DNA from: Methanobrevibacter sp.
Lineage (GTDB): Archaea; Methanobacteriota; Methanobacteria; Methanobacteriales; Methanobacteriaceae
Direction: 5' to 3'
Length of the DNA: 64,000 bases
Assembly (NCBI GenBank): GCA_017434525.1
Contig: JAFRFD010000007.1
Span: 46,912 to 110,911, forward strand
A program made the position numbers and the translations under genes. The stretch's first letter is position 1. The number at the start of each line of letters is the position of its first letter. Below are positions 1 to 8,844 of the stretch, one piece after another. The notes under the pieces are model-generated. The model ran no database searches. It was not told the DNA's origin and saw only the letters and a program-made list of their open reading frames with translations.

Positions 1-152
1 TTTTGGCTGGCGTTAAAGAAAACTACTTAAAACTGTCTGAAAATTATACTTGTGAAATCATCGATGCCAATAATGGTGTCAATAAGGTATCCTCAGACAT
101 TAAAAAGGCCGTAGCACCATATCTGGGAATTTGCCCGGATTGCATACAATAA
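1..152 (+). CDS. tmk: Probable thymidylate kinase, C-terminal end (partial)
   Basis: The gene enters from outside the window; only the last 49 codons are visible, in frame 3, ending in ICPDCIQ and a TAA at 150-152. The stretch CEIIDANNGVNKVSSDI fits the end of dTMP kinases, where an 'IDA-x-x-x-(I/V)-x-x-V' strand and turn is followed by the last helix. If right, it phosphorylates dTMP to dTDP for DNA synthesis. The P-loop and lid lie outside the window, so the call rests on a short tail only. It converges on the minus-strand gene at 175-387 with a 22-base gap. Another nucleotide kinase is possible. Confidence 0.45.
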   Translation, partial: LAGVKENYLKLSENYTCEIIDANNGVNKVSSDIKKAVAPYLGICPDCIQ

Positions 153-174
153 ATAAAAAATAAGTTAAGGAAAA

Positions 175-387
175 TTAGTTTTTTCCTTCTAATTCTTCTA
201 ATCTTTCTTTAATTGCGTTAGCTAGAAATTCTCTAACTTTTACAAGTTCATCATATTCCCCAATTAACACTGGGCCGAATTCTGTTTGTTCTAGTTTAAA
301 ATCGAATTTTTCAAATGCATGAGCAAGCATAGCTTCTCCAACACCGTTTGGTATTCCCATTTGAAATTCTTCTTTTTCCTCTTGCAT
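175..387 (-). CDS. Small conserved-looking hypothetical protein
   Basis: A 70-residue acidic protein of unknown function, with no signal peptide or membrane segment. The C-terminal half (LVKVREFLANAIKERLEELE) looks like an amphipathic helix or short coiled coil. Its ATG directly follows the stop codon of tyrS with no spacing, and the end of tyrS carries a GGAG-like ribosome binding site (GGAGGAAA on the minus strand), so the two are almost certainly co-transcribed and translationally coupled. An internal ATG at codon 10 is an alternative start but is less well placed. I do not recognise the family. Confidence 0.7.
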   Translation of the reverse strand: MQEEKEEFQMGIPNGVGEAMLAHAFEKFDFKLEQTEFGPVLIGEYDELVKVREFLANAIKERLEELEGKN

Positions 388-1350
388 TTAATTTTCCTCC
401 ATGTAATGTCTAACCGGAGCAAAGAATTCAATTAAGAAATCTTTAATTCCATTTTTCAAATCCATTGGGTGCAGGTTTCCTTCACTGAAATCTTTAATCA
501 ATTCATCATGTGTAAGTTCAATGTCGCCACCGAATTTTTCAGGTCTTTTGATAAGTAATGTATCTTGATTTGGGAAAACGAAAGTCTCTGCAATTTCAAT
601 CATAGGATTGCCTTCAACTTCTCTTTGAGGACAGAAACTTTTCTTGATTTTTTTGCTGATTTCTTCAACGGAGTCATCCACTGCGATGTAGTTTCCTTTG
701 CTTGAAGACATTTTGGCATCGCCGTCAAGTCCATGCAATAATGGGGTGTGGATACAGACAGGAACATTTTCACCTATTTTTTCCAGGTTTTCACGTGCCA
801 ACATTTGGATTTTTCTCTGTTCCATTCCGCCGAGTGCAACATCAACTTCTAAAGCCGCCATGTCGACGGTTTGCATGATTGGATAAATTACGCTAGCTAC
901 CTTTGGATTGTCATCTGCACGGCTTACCTGATCCATACTTCTTCTTGCCCTTTTTAAGGTGGTCATGGTAGCTAATTGATAGACTTTGTTAGTATAATCT
1001 CTTTCTAACTGGAATGAAGATCCTAAAACAAATTCAGTTGTTTCGTCAAGTCCTAAAGCCTGGAAACATTTTTTGTTGTATTCTGCAGTTTCTGCTATTT
1101 CTTCAAGGGTTCCTTTTCCATTTAAAAACGCGTGATAGTCCGCTAAAAGGATTTTGATTTTAAAGCCTAACTTCTGCAATTGCTTTAACTTTTGCACAGT
1201 CACTGCATGTCCTAAATGGATTTTTCCAGAAGGTTCATACCCTGTATAAGCTATAGGTTGTTCCTTTTTGAGAACTTCTTTTAATTCTTCGTTATCTATA
1301 ACTTCCAAGGTTCCATTCTCGATTAACTGAATCTTTTCTTCAATGTTCAT
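388..1350 (-). CDS. tyrS: Tyrosyl-tRNA synthetase
   Basis: Charges tRNA-Tyr with tyrosine in the cytoplasm. The 320-residue length fits the short archaeal TyrRS, which lacks the bacterial S4 domain. The class I signature HIGH appears as HLGH at residues 45-48, inside '[12 protein letters not shown]', and the second signature KMSSSKG lies near residue 213. The tyrosine-pocket Tyr and Asp of the Rossmann fold are in the YTGYEPSG and MQTVDMAAL stretches. It follows nmd3 by 8 bases and precedes a small 70-residue gene, forming part of a translation-related minus-strand cluster. The family is clear. Confidence 0.96.
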   Translation of the reverse strand: MNIEEKIQLIENGTLEVIDNEELKEVLKKEQPIAYTGYEPSGKIHLGHAVTVQKLKQLQKLGFKIKILLADYHAFLNGKGTLEEIAETAEYNKKCFQALGLDETTEFVLGSSFQLERDYTNKVYQLATMTTLKRARRSMDQVSRADDNPKVASVIYPIMQTVDMAALEVDVALGGMEQRKIQMLARENLEKIGENVPVCIHTPLLHGLDGDAKMSSSKGNYIAVDDSVEEISKKIKKSFCPQREVEGNPMIEIAETFVFPNQDTLLIKRPEKFGGDIELTHDELIKDFSEGNLHPMDLKNGIKDFLIEFFAPVRHYMEEN

Positions 1351-1358
1351 TGTATCAC

Positions 1359-2402
1359 TTAACTTAATAAATAAATGTTATTGTCAATTCTAATGAGTTT
1401 CACTTCGCCGCCAACATTGTAATCAGCAAATTCCTCTTTCATATCAATATCGACTGTCGAATAGTCGATTGGGTCTAAAATCTGTATAAACTGTGGGGAT
1501 TTTGAAATGATTGTGGCGATTTCAACATCCTCTGCCTTTTTGACAAGTTCAATGCCTTCCATATTTTTCATGGGGATATTGTGTTTCTTGTGTGTTGAGA
1601 TGTCTATTCCCACAAGGCTGTTTTTGCTGATGCTTTTGACTTGCATTATCTTGTCTTCATATCTGATGAAATCGTCGATTTCAAATTCTGGGATTCTGAT
1701 GGAAATCCAAATCCTGTAAAGTCCTTTTCCTGTGGATTTGTCTTCACTTATCAACCTTGGAGATTCCTTTATCACTCCTCCAAACTCTTCTTTGAGGGCT
1801 TCGGCCACTTTTTTTCCTGATTTAAAAGACCCGATATAGTAGTCATATCCTTCCTTAAGTTTGGCTATTTGAGGACAATACGCCAATTTGTCTGAACTGG
1901 ATTGCTTTATTAGGGTTCTTTCAACAATTTCATCGGCTTTTGTATATTCTTCAGGCTTTATTTCTCTTTTGTCCGCTCTGAATTGAACAACGGTTTCGTA
2001 ATATCCTGACTGCATTTTGCTGCATGTTGGACAAACGGTCTTTTTAATCTTAACTTGAACGTCATGGGTTTCATCTATTTGAACTCCATGAACTTCTCCT
2101 GTAACTTCAACAAAACAGCTGGCTATTGTGCCTTTAATCTGGTCAATTTCAAGGTTGATGATTTCGTTTGAAACTTCATCGGCGATTTTTATGTTTCTCT
2201 CAAGTGCCCTGTAGATAATCTCTTCTTCGGGAATGAACTCGTCAATCCATTTTCCCTCTTCGAATTTGCTGTTGCAGTGGCTGCATATTTCCACTTCAAT
2301 GTTTTTCGGCATTTCAATCATTTGAAATTCCTTTAAAAAACAGTCGATGCAGACGTCTCCAACCATTTCCTTATCTGTACTTCCGCACTCCGGACAAAAC
2401 AT
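1359..2402 (-). CDS. Nmd3-family ribosome-associated protein
   Basis: Archaeal homologue of NMD3, the eukaryotic adaptor for export of the large ribosomal subunit; in archaea it is thought to bind the large subunit during assembly, but its exact role is unsettled. The 347-residue protein has an N-terminal zinc-binding region with several CxxC pairs: CPEC at 3-6, CIDC near 18-21, CSHC near 40 and CPTC near 129, as in the family. The C-terminal half is beta-rich and contains the conserved [13 protein letters not shown] region. It lies between aIF2-beta and tyrS on the same strand, which matches a translation role. Confidence 0.9.
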   Translation of the reverse strand: MFCPECGSTDKEMVGDVCIDCFLKEFQMIEMPKNIEVEICSHCNSKFEEGKWIDEFIPEEEIIYRALERNIKIADEVSNEIINLEIDQIKGTIASCFVEVTGEVHGVQIDETHDVQVKIKKTVCPTCSKMQSGYYETVVQFRADKREIKPEEYTKADEIVERTLIKQSSSDKLAYCPQIAKLKEGYDYYIGSFKSGKKVAEALKEEFGGVIKESPRLISEDKSTGKGLYRIWISIRIPEFEIDDFIRYEDKIMQVKSISKNSLVGIDISTHKKHNIPMKNMEGIELVKKAEDVEIATIISKSPQFIQILDPIDYSTVDIDMKEEFADYNVGGEVKLIRIDNNIYLLS

Positions 2403-2433
2403 AATATCAATAAAAATAAAATAAAAAGTAGAA

Positions 2434-2841
2434 TTATAATGATTTTAAAGGTGCTGTAGCACCGCATGCAGCACATTTAAGTAAGAATATTCTACCTTCT
2501 CTGATAATTCTGGTATCTGGTCTGTTACATTCGTGACAAATTACGTATTTGTCTACATAATCTTCAATTCTTTCGTTGATTAGGTAATGTGTAAATTTAC
2601 CTTGCAATATTGCTCTTTGACCTTCAATATTTCCTGCAGTACCTAATTCTCTCATTAAGAATTTTAATAAATGTTGAGGGTCTCTGTTCAAACCTTCTGC
2701 AACATCTTTAAAGTTTTTAATAAAGGTTCTATTACCTTGTATATCTGAATAAGCTTTAGGGATTTTGAATCTTTTATGTTCAAATACTTCAGGAGGTAAT
2801 TGGTCTATTGCTCTTTCTAATAAATCTTCATATTTGTCCAT
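2434..2841 (-). CDS. Translation initiation factor aIF2 subunit beta
   Basis: Beta subunit of the heterotrimeric factor that brings initiator Met-tRNA to the small ribosomal subunit. The 135 residues fit the archaeal subunit: an N-terminal helix that binds the gamma subunit, a central alpha/beta domain ([17 protein letters not shown]), and a C-terminal zinc ribbon with CHEC near residue 103 and CAAC near 124. The start has a good ribosome binding site, AGGAGAGATAAA, before ATG. It sits 31 bases upstream of nmd3 in the same direction and is separated from MCM by about 120 AT-rich bases. Confidence 0.95.
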   Translation of the reverse strand: MDKYEDLLERAIDQLPPEVFEHKRFKIPKAYSDIQGNRTFIKNFKDVAEGLNRDPQHLLKFLMRELGTAGNIEGQRAILQGKFTHYLINERIEDYVDKYVICHECNRPDTRIIREGRIFLLKCAACGATAPLKSL

Positions 2842-2964
2842 TTTATCTCTCCTATAAAAATCAGTATAAGTATAATATATTAAATTTGGTCCTAATCCTT
2901 TATTAATGTATTGTTAATATGGGCTTTTTTAGAAAATTTTTAAAAAAAATAATATTTGGAAATC

Positions 2965-4965
2965 TTAAGCACGCTTAAGATATCCGGTGGCCGGGAAGTA
3001 AATTAGTCCTTTTTGATTAAGGTCTCTAACAAATGCTTCAACAGTTTCTTCACTCATGTCGAATTTATCTGCCATATTTGAGACCAATACATTCATTGGA
3101 GCTTGGTTTCCATATTCTTGTTCAAGAATGGCGATTTCTTCCATCACTTTTTGCATTTTCTCTCTTTTTGAAGTTGGGGTTCTTCCTTCCATGACTTCGA
3201 TATCGATTTCTCCGGTTTCAGGATCCACTCCCACTTCTCTAAGACATGCCAACTGCAGTTTCACCGCTTTTTCAGCATCTTCCTTATCCACAGTGTCTTT
3301 AAGTTTGATTTTTGCACTGGCCTCTGACAAACGAATGATAGCTTCCAATTGTCTTGCAGTAATCGGAACAGGGGCCTGTTCTTCTGTGTTGCTGTTTCTT
3401 GTACTTACATAAAACTCTTTTAAAACGGTGTTTGCTTCGTCAGTTAATTTTGGATGAACGTTCTTACGTGCATAGGCAATATATTTTCTAAGCAATTCCG
3501 GTTCGATTTCATAGTCTACGGTGTTGGACTGGTGTATTTTCAAAATGTGGTCAGCCAATTTCGTATCGTTTTCAACACTAGGCTTGTCTTCGATAACAAA
3601 TATCAAATCAAAACGGGAAATGATTGGTGCTGGCAAGTCAATTTGCTCTGCAAGTACTTTAAACCTGTCGAATCTTCCAAATTTAGGGTTTGCCGCTGCA
3701 AGAACTGAACATCTTGAATTTAAGGTAGCCATAATTCCCGCTTTTGCAATACTTACGGTTTGTTGTTCCAACGCTTCGTGGAGTGCAGACCTGTCTTCAG
3801 GTCTCATTTTATCCAATTCGTCAACACATACGTTACCTTGGTCTCCAAGCACTAATGCACCTGCCTCAAGGGACCATCCTCCAAGTTCATCCCTAACCGC
3901 CGCTGCGGTTAAACCTGCACCACTTGTACCTTTACCACTTGTGTAGATACTTCTTGGAGCAAGCCTTGAGACGTACTTCAGTATTTGGGATTTACCAATA
4001 CCTGGATCCCCTACAATTAGGATGTGGATGTCTCCTCTGAGTTTGGTTTCATCTTCAAGTTGTTTTGATGCTCCTCCGAACAATTGAAGCGCAATAGCTT
4101 CTTTTACTTGTCTGTATCCTCTGATTGAAGGAGCAGTTGATTTGATAATCTTTTCATAAATTTGAGGGTCTTTTGATAATTCCACGATTTTTTCTTCGTC
4201 CTCTTCAGAGAGTTGCAGTTCCTCAAATTCCTGTTCCAACGGTTCGATGTGGTTTACGTAAATGTAATTTTTGAATTTGCCGCTTCTCTCTTCCCTGAAT
4301 GTTTTTAAGGTTCCGGTTATCCTTACCTTATCTCCGGGATTCAATTTATCCACTAAATCGTCTTCAAGAATCATCAGCATCTGTTTGGGTTCTGTTCCTC
4401 CGGACAGGTTTTCCAAAGGTTCCTGCATTCTTGCGGTTTGGGTATCGATGTATTTTGATTCTTCCTGAAGCAGTCTGAATGACCTTCCACCACATTCGCT
4501 ACATAATGAAGGTTCTATAATCCTATTTCCTGAACTCTGTTCGACCTCATGCAATCTCATACATCCTCTACATTCAAAAACACCAGTCTCAATACGAGGT
4601 CTTATCTCATCAGTTTTCCTTACAATCCCATCTGCGGCAACGAATGTTCCGATATATTTGCTTAACAAATCTTTAAGCGGGATTATATTGGATAGATTTT
4701 CAAAACGAATATTTATGTCCGCATCCTTTACAAGGGGGTCGATATTTTTAATAGCGGTTTGTGCCGCTTCAATAACATCTTCAGGTTTATCTATCAGTAA
4801 ATCAGCCAAGTCAGGATCGAACAATTCCAATGTATTATAGTCTACATTGAGTGAGCGTTCGTCAGGGTATTTTTCCAGTATTTCGAACACGTCATCCTTA
4901 TATGACGTTGCAAAAAATTCTTCGAATTTTCTAATTGATGTTTGAGATTTTGTAGTGGAATTCAT
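2965..4965 (-). CDS. mcm: MCM replicative DNA helicase
   Basis: Hexameric 3'-5' helicase that unwinds DNA at the archaeal replication fork. At 666 residues it is a full-length archaeal MCM. The N-terminal domain holds a zinc finger made of CRGC and CSEC pairs. The AAA+ core has Walker [10 protein letters not shown] (near residue 318), Walker B CVDELDKM, sensor 1 AAANP and arginine finger SRFDL. The C-terminal 80 residues form the expected winged helix ([21 protein letters not shown]). No intein or frameshift is visible. It is in line with aIF2-beta, nmd3 and tyrS on the minus strand and diverges from the gene at 5094. Confidence 0.97.
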   Translation of the reverse strand: MNSTTKSQTSIRKFEEFFATSYKDDVFEILEKYPDERSLNVDYNTLELFDPDLADLLIDKPEDVIEAAQTAIKNIDPLVKDADINIRFENLSNIIPLKDLLSKYIGTFVAADGIVRKTDEIRPRIETGVFECRGCMRLHEVEQSSGNRIIEPSLCSECGGRSFRLLQEESKYIDTQTARMQEPLENLSGGTEPKQMLMILEDDLVDKLNPGDKVRITGTLKTFREERSGKFKNYIYVNHIEPLEQEFEELQLSEEDEEKIVELSKDPQIYEKIIKSTAPSIRGYRQVKEAIALQLFGGASKQLEDETKLRGDIHILIVGDPGIGKSQILKYVSRLAPRSIYTSGKGTSGAGLTAAAVRDELGGWSLEAGALVLGDQGNVCVDELDKMRPEDRSALHEALEQQTVSIAKAGIMATLNSRCSVLAAANPKFGRFDRFKVLAEQIDLPAPIISRFDLIFVIEDKPSVENDTKLADHILKIHQSNTVDYEIEPELLRKYIAYARKNVHPKLTDEANTVLKEFYVSTRNSNTEEQAPVPITARQLEAIIRLSEASAKIKLKDTVDKEDAEKAVKLQLACLREVGVDPETGEIDIEVMEGRTPTSKREKMQKVMEEIAILEQEYGNQAPMNVLVSNMADKFDMSEETVEAFVRDLNQKGLIYFPATGYLKRA

Positions 4966-5030
4966 TATATTTTTATTAATATTTCACACTATAAAAAAAT
5001 ATTGTATGAGAGCATTTGACAAGTAAAAGA

Positions 5031-5040
5031 TTATATACTA
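5031..5040 (+). promoter_or_regulatory. Likely TATA box for the gene at 5094
   Basis: TTATATACTA is centred about 60 bases before the ATG at 5094. A transcript from here would begin near 5060, downstream of the earlier in-frame start at 5016, which therefore cannot be used. This decides the start of the next gene. Confidence 0.5.
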
Positions 5041-5093
5041 AAATTAATAAATTTAATAGTTACCACAAACTATTTGTTAAAAATGAGGTTATT

Positions 5094-5513
5094 ATGAGAA
5101 AATCAAGATTAAGCTTATTCAAATCCACTTCTATGCTAATTTCCGTTGTCGGAATTATCATGATAATATCAACAATCATTGTTGTTGCATATGTGGGATA
5201 CAGTATTGTTTCATCCGGAATCACCAATGAGATATCTTCCGGAACCCAATATGATGAGCTTGCAGAGCTAAAGGCATCATATTCCAATCTGTCAGTCCAG
5301 TTTGACAGTGTCAAACCTACCTATTATGCGGGCAGTGCAGATGACATTAAAACATATAATGATGCACGGATAGAACTGTCACGGGCAAATTCCGCAATCG
5401 AAAATGTTCAAAGTGCCCTGGATGCAGGCAAGCCATCCAATGAAGTGGACAGTAGAATTGTATTTGCTAAAGAAAAATTAGAAGCAGCCAACACTGCATA
5501 CAACAGTCTTTAA
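5094..5513 (+). CDS. Membrane-anchored hypothetical protein with coiled-coil domain
   Basis: A 139-residue protein with a basic N-terminus (MRKSRLSLFKS) and one strong transmembrane segment at about residues 14-37 (LISVVGIIMIISTIIVVAYV), followed by a roughly 100-residue polar, mostly helical domain with heptad-like spacing (ELAELKASYSNLSVQF, ARIELSRANSAIENVQ). The outside part is probably a coiled coil. The start at 5094 is preceded by GAGGTT and is consistent with the TATA box at 5031; the longer frame from 5016 would start before the transcript. Function is unknown. It converges on rlmE. Confidence 0.75.
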   Translation: MRKSRLSLFKSTSMLISVVGIIMIISTIIVVAYVGYSIVSSGITNEISSGTQYDELAELKASYSNLSVQFDSVKPTYYAGSADDIKTYNDARIELSRANSAIENVQSALDAGKPSNEVDSRIVFAKEKLEAANTAYNSL

Positions 5514-5518
5514 TTTTT

Positions 5519-6145
5519 CTATTTTTTTCTATTTTTTTTAGGTTTGTAGCCAAGCCCGACAACATACATTTCAGAACTTTTTTTACGGGATGAGGCTGGT
5601 TTTGTTGTTTTAACTTGTCTGAACTTGCCCTTTAGGGAATCCAGCATTGTTTTATATTCAGGTCCTTGGAATACTTTCATGACAAGGTTTCCCTTTGGCT
5701 CCAGTATGTTTTCAGCTATTTCAATCACTGTATTTGTCAGGTCTATTGACCTTAATTGGTCGATATTTTTGATTCCGCATAGTGATGGTGATGCGTCAGA
5801 CATTACAACTTTTGCTTTTCCTCCAATGAGCTCCATTATTTTTTCCTGAACTTCTGGTGTTGTAAAGTCTCCTCTGATTCCGAAGTAGTTTTCCTCCTGG
5901 AATTTCTTAAACCTGTTTAAGTCAACTCCGACCACAATTCCTTCTTCGCCAACCTTTTCAAGTGCAACCTGTGACCATCCTCCCGGAGCGGCCCCCAAAT
6001 CCACGACGGTATTCCCCTGTTTTATGAGCTTAAATTTTTTGTCAAGCTGTTTAAGTTTGTATGATGCTCTTGAGCGGTAATCTTCCTGTTTCGCTTTTTT
6101 ATAGTATGGATCATTATGCTTTTCTACTTGCCATCTGCTTCCCAT
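5519..6145 (-). CDS. rlmE: 23S rRNA 2'-O-ribose methyltransferase, RrmJ/FtsJ family
   Basis: SAM-dependent methyltransferase that methylates a uridine ribose in 23S rRNA. SAM motif I is [16 protein letters not shown]; the catalytic K-D-K-E set is visible as the early Lys ([13 protein letters not shown]), Asp in VMSDASPS, Lys in LVMKVFQG and Glu in [13 protein letters not shown]. The first ATG, at 6169, overlaps the upstream gene; the internal ATG at 6145 ([11 protein letters not shown]) has a GAGTGATT ribosome binding site and a 1-base gap, so I chose 6145, giving 208 residues. It is co-transcribed with the phosphodiesterase upstream. Confidence 0.93.
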   Translation of the reverse strand: MGSRWQVEKHNDPYYKKAKQEDYRSRASYKLKQLDKKFKLIKQGNTVVDLGAAPGGWSQVALEKVGEEGIVVGVDLNRFKKFQEENYFGIRGDFTTPEVQEKIMELIGGKAKVVMSDASPSLCGIKNIDQLRSIDLTNTVIEIAENILEPKGNLVMKVFQGPEYKTMLDSLKGKFRQVKTTKPASSRKKSSEMYVVGLGYKPKKNRKK

Positions 6146-6146
6146 C

Positions 6147-6677
6147 TTAATCACTCTTGAATTTGTCAAAATCTAATGCACTGCACACCGGAGCTCCAAT
6201 CTTAATTATTTCAACGTCAACTTCCTTATTGTTTATTTCAAGTAACATTACAGTTCTGTCTGCAAGTCTAGGAACGATTGGGCTTCCAGGATTAATCAGT
6301 AAAACCCCATCTGTTTTCTCTATCTTTGGCTGGTGTGAGTGGCCTGAAACCAATATGTCCACATCAAGTTCCTTTGCAATATACACTAGTTGCTGTGTGT
6401 CCGCTCTCGGATAAACCTCTCCATGAACCATTCCAATTTTCAATCCTTCGGCTTCCAAGGTTTTGGCTTGTGGCAGGTCAATTCCATTGACTCTATCCAT
6501 ATTTCCCTGAACTGCCATTACCGGTGCGATTGTTTCCAATTCTTCAATAACTCTTGGTGATGTCAAATCTCCTGCATGCAGAATTAGGTCAACATCTTTA
6601 AATGCATCAATGACATTTTGAGGCAGTATCTTGGCTCTATCGGGAATATGTGTATCTGAAATTAAACCGATTAACAT
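6147..6677 (-). CDS. MJ0936/YfcE-type metallophosphodiesterase
   Basis: Calcineurin-like phosphoesterase of the small archaeal MJ0936 type, which hydrolyses phosphodiesters with two metal ions; the natural substrate is not known. With the ATG at 6677 the protein has 176 residues. Metal-binding motifs are all present: SDTHIPDR near the start, HAGD, GNMD, MVHGEVY and GHSHQPKI. The ATG at 6677 ([10 protein letters not shown]) matches the usual N-terminus; the frame stays open 16 codons further up but that stretch lacks a ribosome binding site and adds a tail foreign to the family. It precedes rlmE by one base. Confidence 0.88.
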   Translation of the reverse strand: MLIGLISDTHIPDRAKILPQNVIDAFKDVDLILHAGDLTSPRVIEELETIAPVMAVQGNMDRVNGIDLPQAKTLEAEGLKIGMVHGEVYPRADTQQLVYIAKELDVDILVSGHSHQPKIEKTDGVLLINPGSPIVPRLADRTVMLLEINNKEVDVEIIKIGAPVCSALDFDKFKSD

Positions 6678-6820
6678 TTTTATCGTTTCCTTGGTAATTT
6701 GTTTTAGATATTTGTTTGTTATCACTATTAATTATTTACTTCATGTGTCGAATTAAATAAAAACTATTATAAATTCATAAAAACATATATAATATTATCA
6801 TTCTTTTAGGAGAAGATATA

Positions 6821-7912
6821 ATGGGAGAAGTTAAAAAGGAAGACATTTTGAACATTTTGGCCGAATATGATAAAAATGAAATCACAATAGCCACCCTTGG
6901 AAGCCACACCTCTCTACACATTCTGCAAGGTGCTAAGGAAGAAGGGTTTAGAACAGCTATTGTTTGTGAAAAAGGAAGAGAAGTCCCATATCAACGTTTT
7001 GGTGTAGCTGACGAATACATCATAGTTGATGAATTTAAAGACATTGTAAATGAGGACGTTCAACAACAACTTAGGGATATGAACGCAATTGTGGTTCCTC
7101 ATGGATCTTTTGTTGCATATGCTGGACTTGATAATGTTGAAGACAAATTCAATGTCCCAATGTTTGGTAACAGGGATGTACTCAGATGGGAAGCTGAAAG
7201 AGATAAGGAAAGAGCACTTCTTGTAGAAGGTGATGTAAGGATTCCATTCAAATACGACAGTCCTTCAGAAATCGACAGGCCTGTAATGGTTAAATTCCCA
7301 GGCGCAAGAGGAGGAAGAGGTTACTTTGTAGCATCATCTACTGAAGAATTTGATGCAAAAATTGAAGCTATGAAAGCACGTGGATGGCTAGATGACAGTG
7401 ATGTAGAAGCTGCACACATTGAAGAATATGTCTCAGGCTGTAACTACTGTATACACTATTTCTACTCCGCACTTGACGATAAGGTTGAATTGATGGGTAT
7501 GGATACAAGATACGAATCAAGTATTGACGGTTTTGTAAGAATGCCTGCTAAAGATCAATTGGACATTGATTTAAGCCCATCTTATGTGGTTACCGGTAAC
7601 CACCCTGCTGTTATCCGTGAATCTTTACTCCCACAAGTGTTTGACATTGCTGATAAATTAACTGAAAGTGCTAAAAAATTAGTTGCTCCTGGATTAAACG
7701 GTCCATTCTGTATGCAAACATTAGTAAATGATAATTTAGAAGTAATCTGTTTTGAAATCAGTGCAAGAACTGATGGTGGAACTAACACATTTATGGACGG
7801 TTCTCCTTACTCCTACCTGACTTATGGCAAACCAATGAGTATGGGTAGAAGAGTAGCTCTTGAAATCAAGAGGGGAATTGAAAGAGATGAATTAGATAAA
7901 ATAATAACATAA
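6821..7912 (+). CDS. purP: Formate-dependent FAICAR synthetase
   Basis: ATP-grasp enzyme that makes 5-formaminoimidazole-4-carboxamide ribotide from AICAR, formate and ATP, the archaeal replacement for the folate-dependent PurH step of purine synthesis. The 363-residue length is typical. Visible features are the N-terminal nucleotide-binding start (ITIATLGSHTSLHILQGAKE), the ATP-grasp glycine loop FPGARGGRGYF, and the metal-binding end EVICFEISARTDGGTN. The ribosome binding site AGGAGAAG precedes ATG by 6 bases. It diverges from the phosphodiesterase gene and converges on the small membrane gene at 7921. Confidence 0.96.
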   Translation: MGEVKKEDILNILAEYDKNEITIATLGSHTSLHILQGAKEEGFRTAIVCEKGREVPYQRFGVADEYIIVDEFKDIVNEDVQQQLRDMNAIVVPHGSFVAYAGLDNVEDKFNVPMFGNRDVLRWEAERDKERALLVEGDVRIPFKYDSPSEIDRPVMVKFPGARGGRGYFVASSTEEFDAKIEAMKARGWLDDSDVEAAHIEEYVSGCNYCIHYFYSALDDKVELMGMDTRYESSIDGFVRMPAKDQLDIDLSPSYVVTGNHPAVIRESLLPQVFDIADKLTESAKKLVAPGLNGPFCMQTLVNDNLEVICFEISARTDGGTNTFMDGSPYSYLTYGKPMSMGRRVALEIKRGIERDELDKIIT

Positions 7913-7920
7913 TTTTGTTA

Positions 7921-8382
7921 TTATTTTTTAAATATTTTATCTACAAAAGTTGTCTTTTCATTTGTTTTTTGAACAGCAGCTTTTTTCTTTTTCTTTTTAT
8001 TTTTACCGATGTTTTGTTGTTTTTCATATTCTGCTTTTGCTTTTTCACGGCTTGCTTTTGTCCAAGCCCCAACAAGACCCACAACAGCTCCAACAATGAT
8101 GATTAAAGCGACCACTGCAAGTATTCCATTTTCGGTTATGAAAAAACCGCTAGGTTGGCCTAAGTATCCTTCCAAAAACAATATTGCAATCGGTGTTGAT
8201 GCAAGTGCACCCATTAATGTTCCCATTTTAATGTTTCCTTGTCCATATCCAGCATATAAAAGTCCTATTGCTGAGAATGGGTAAAGCCAGTCATTATATT
8301 GAAATCCCAATAGTATACATCCTGCAGCTATTGCAGCTCCGAATACTAATGCTTTCATGTTCATTCCTAAATCGTATTTCAT
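7921..8382 (-). CDS. Small integral membrane protein, lysine-rich tail
   Basis: A 153-residue hypothetical protein with about four predicted membrane segments: GAAIAAGCILLGFQY, PFSAIGLLYAGYG, GALASTPIAILFLEG and LAVVALIIIVGAVVGLVGA. The last 40 residues are strongly basic (KNKKKKKKAAVQK) and should face the cytoplasm, where they could bind nucleic acid or acidic lipid; that is only a guess. The ribosome binding site is GGAGATTATATA. It lies 18 bases after the DUF5518-type gene, with which it is probably co-transcribed. Confidence 0.78.
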   Translation of the reverse strand: MKYDLGMNMKALVFGAAIAAGCILLGFQYNDWLYPFSAIGLLYAGYGQGNIKMGTLMGALASTPIAILFLEGYLGQPSGFFITENGILAVVALIIIVGAVVGLVGAWTKASREKAKAEYEKQQNIGKNKKKKKKAAVQKTNEKTTFVDKIFKK

Positions 8383-8400
8383 TATATAATCTCCAAAAAT

Positions 8401-8775
8401 TTAATCTCTATCTTTGGAAGCTATTGCTCCTCCAATCGCTCCTGTAATTCCCATGACAATTGCATAATAAATTAATTCCATCAAGACTGCAGTTAGGCTT
8501 GAAATTCCTGATACTGTAAATCCAGTTAGGCCTCCAAAAATTCCAAACAGGCTTCCTCCAAATGTTGCAATTATGATAAACAGTATTGCACAAACGATAG
8601 TACCAAATGCTCCTGCAACGGCAGCATTCCACAGGCCTCCAAGGACTCCACTGTGGGCAATATATCCTGTAATAAATCCAACAATTAATAATCCTATGAA
8701 TTCATAATGTGAAAAGAAGGATTTGACAATTACTGCCAATATGAATCCTATAATAACTGCTTTCCATTTTGTCAT
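8401..8775 (-). CDS. DUF5518-type small membrane protein
   Basis: A 124-residue membrane protein with four hydrophobic segments rich in glycine and isoleucine. The opening MTKWKAVIIGFILAVI, followed by GLLIVGFITGYIAHSG and the glycine-rich AVAGAFGTIVCAILFI, resembles the DUF5518 family that is common in Methanobacteriales; the function is unknown. The family assignment is from memory of the pattern. The ribosome binding site is GTGATATC. It is the first gene of a two-gene membrane protein unit with 7921-8382. Confidence 0.78.
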   Translation of the reverse strand: MTKWKAVIIGFILAVIVKSFFSHYEFIGLLIVGFITGYIAHSGVLGGLWNAAVAGAFGTIVCAILFIIIATFGGSLFGIFGGLTGFTVSGISSLTAVLMELIYYAIVMGITGAIGGAIASKDRD

Positions 8776-8844
8776 GATATCACATTTTATTTAAATCAAT
8801 ATGTATTTTTCTGTTCATTTAATTTTAATGTTTTGTTTTTTTTG

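Noticed and set aside
3056..3946. Long plus-strand frames over the MCM gene
   Set aside because: Antisense shadows of the strongly conserved MCM coding sequence.
5016..5093. Extended N-terminus of the membrane protein at 5094
   Set aside because: The TATA box at 5031 lies inside this stretch, so it is not in the transcript.
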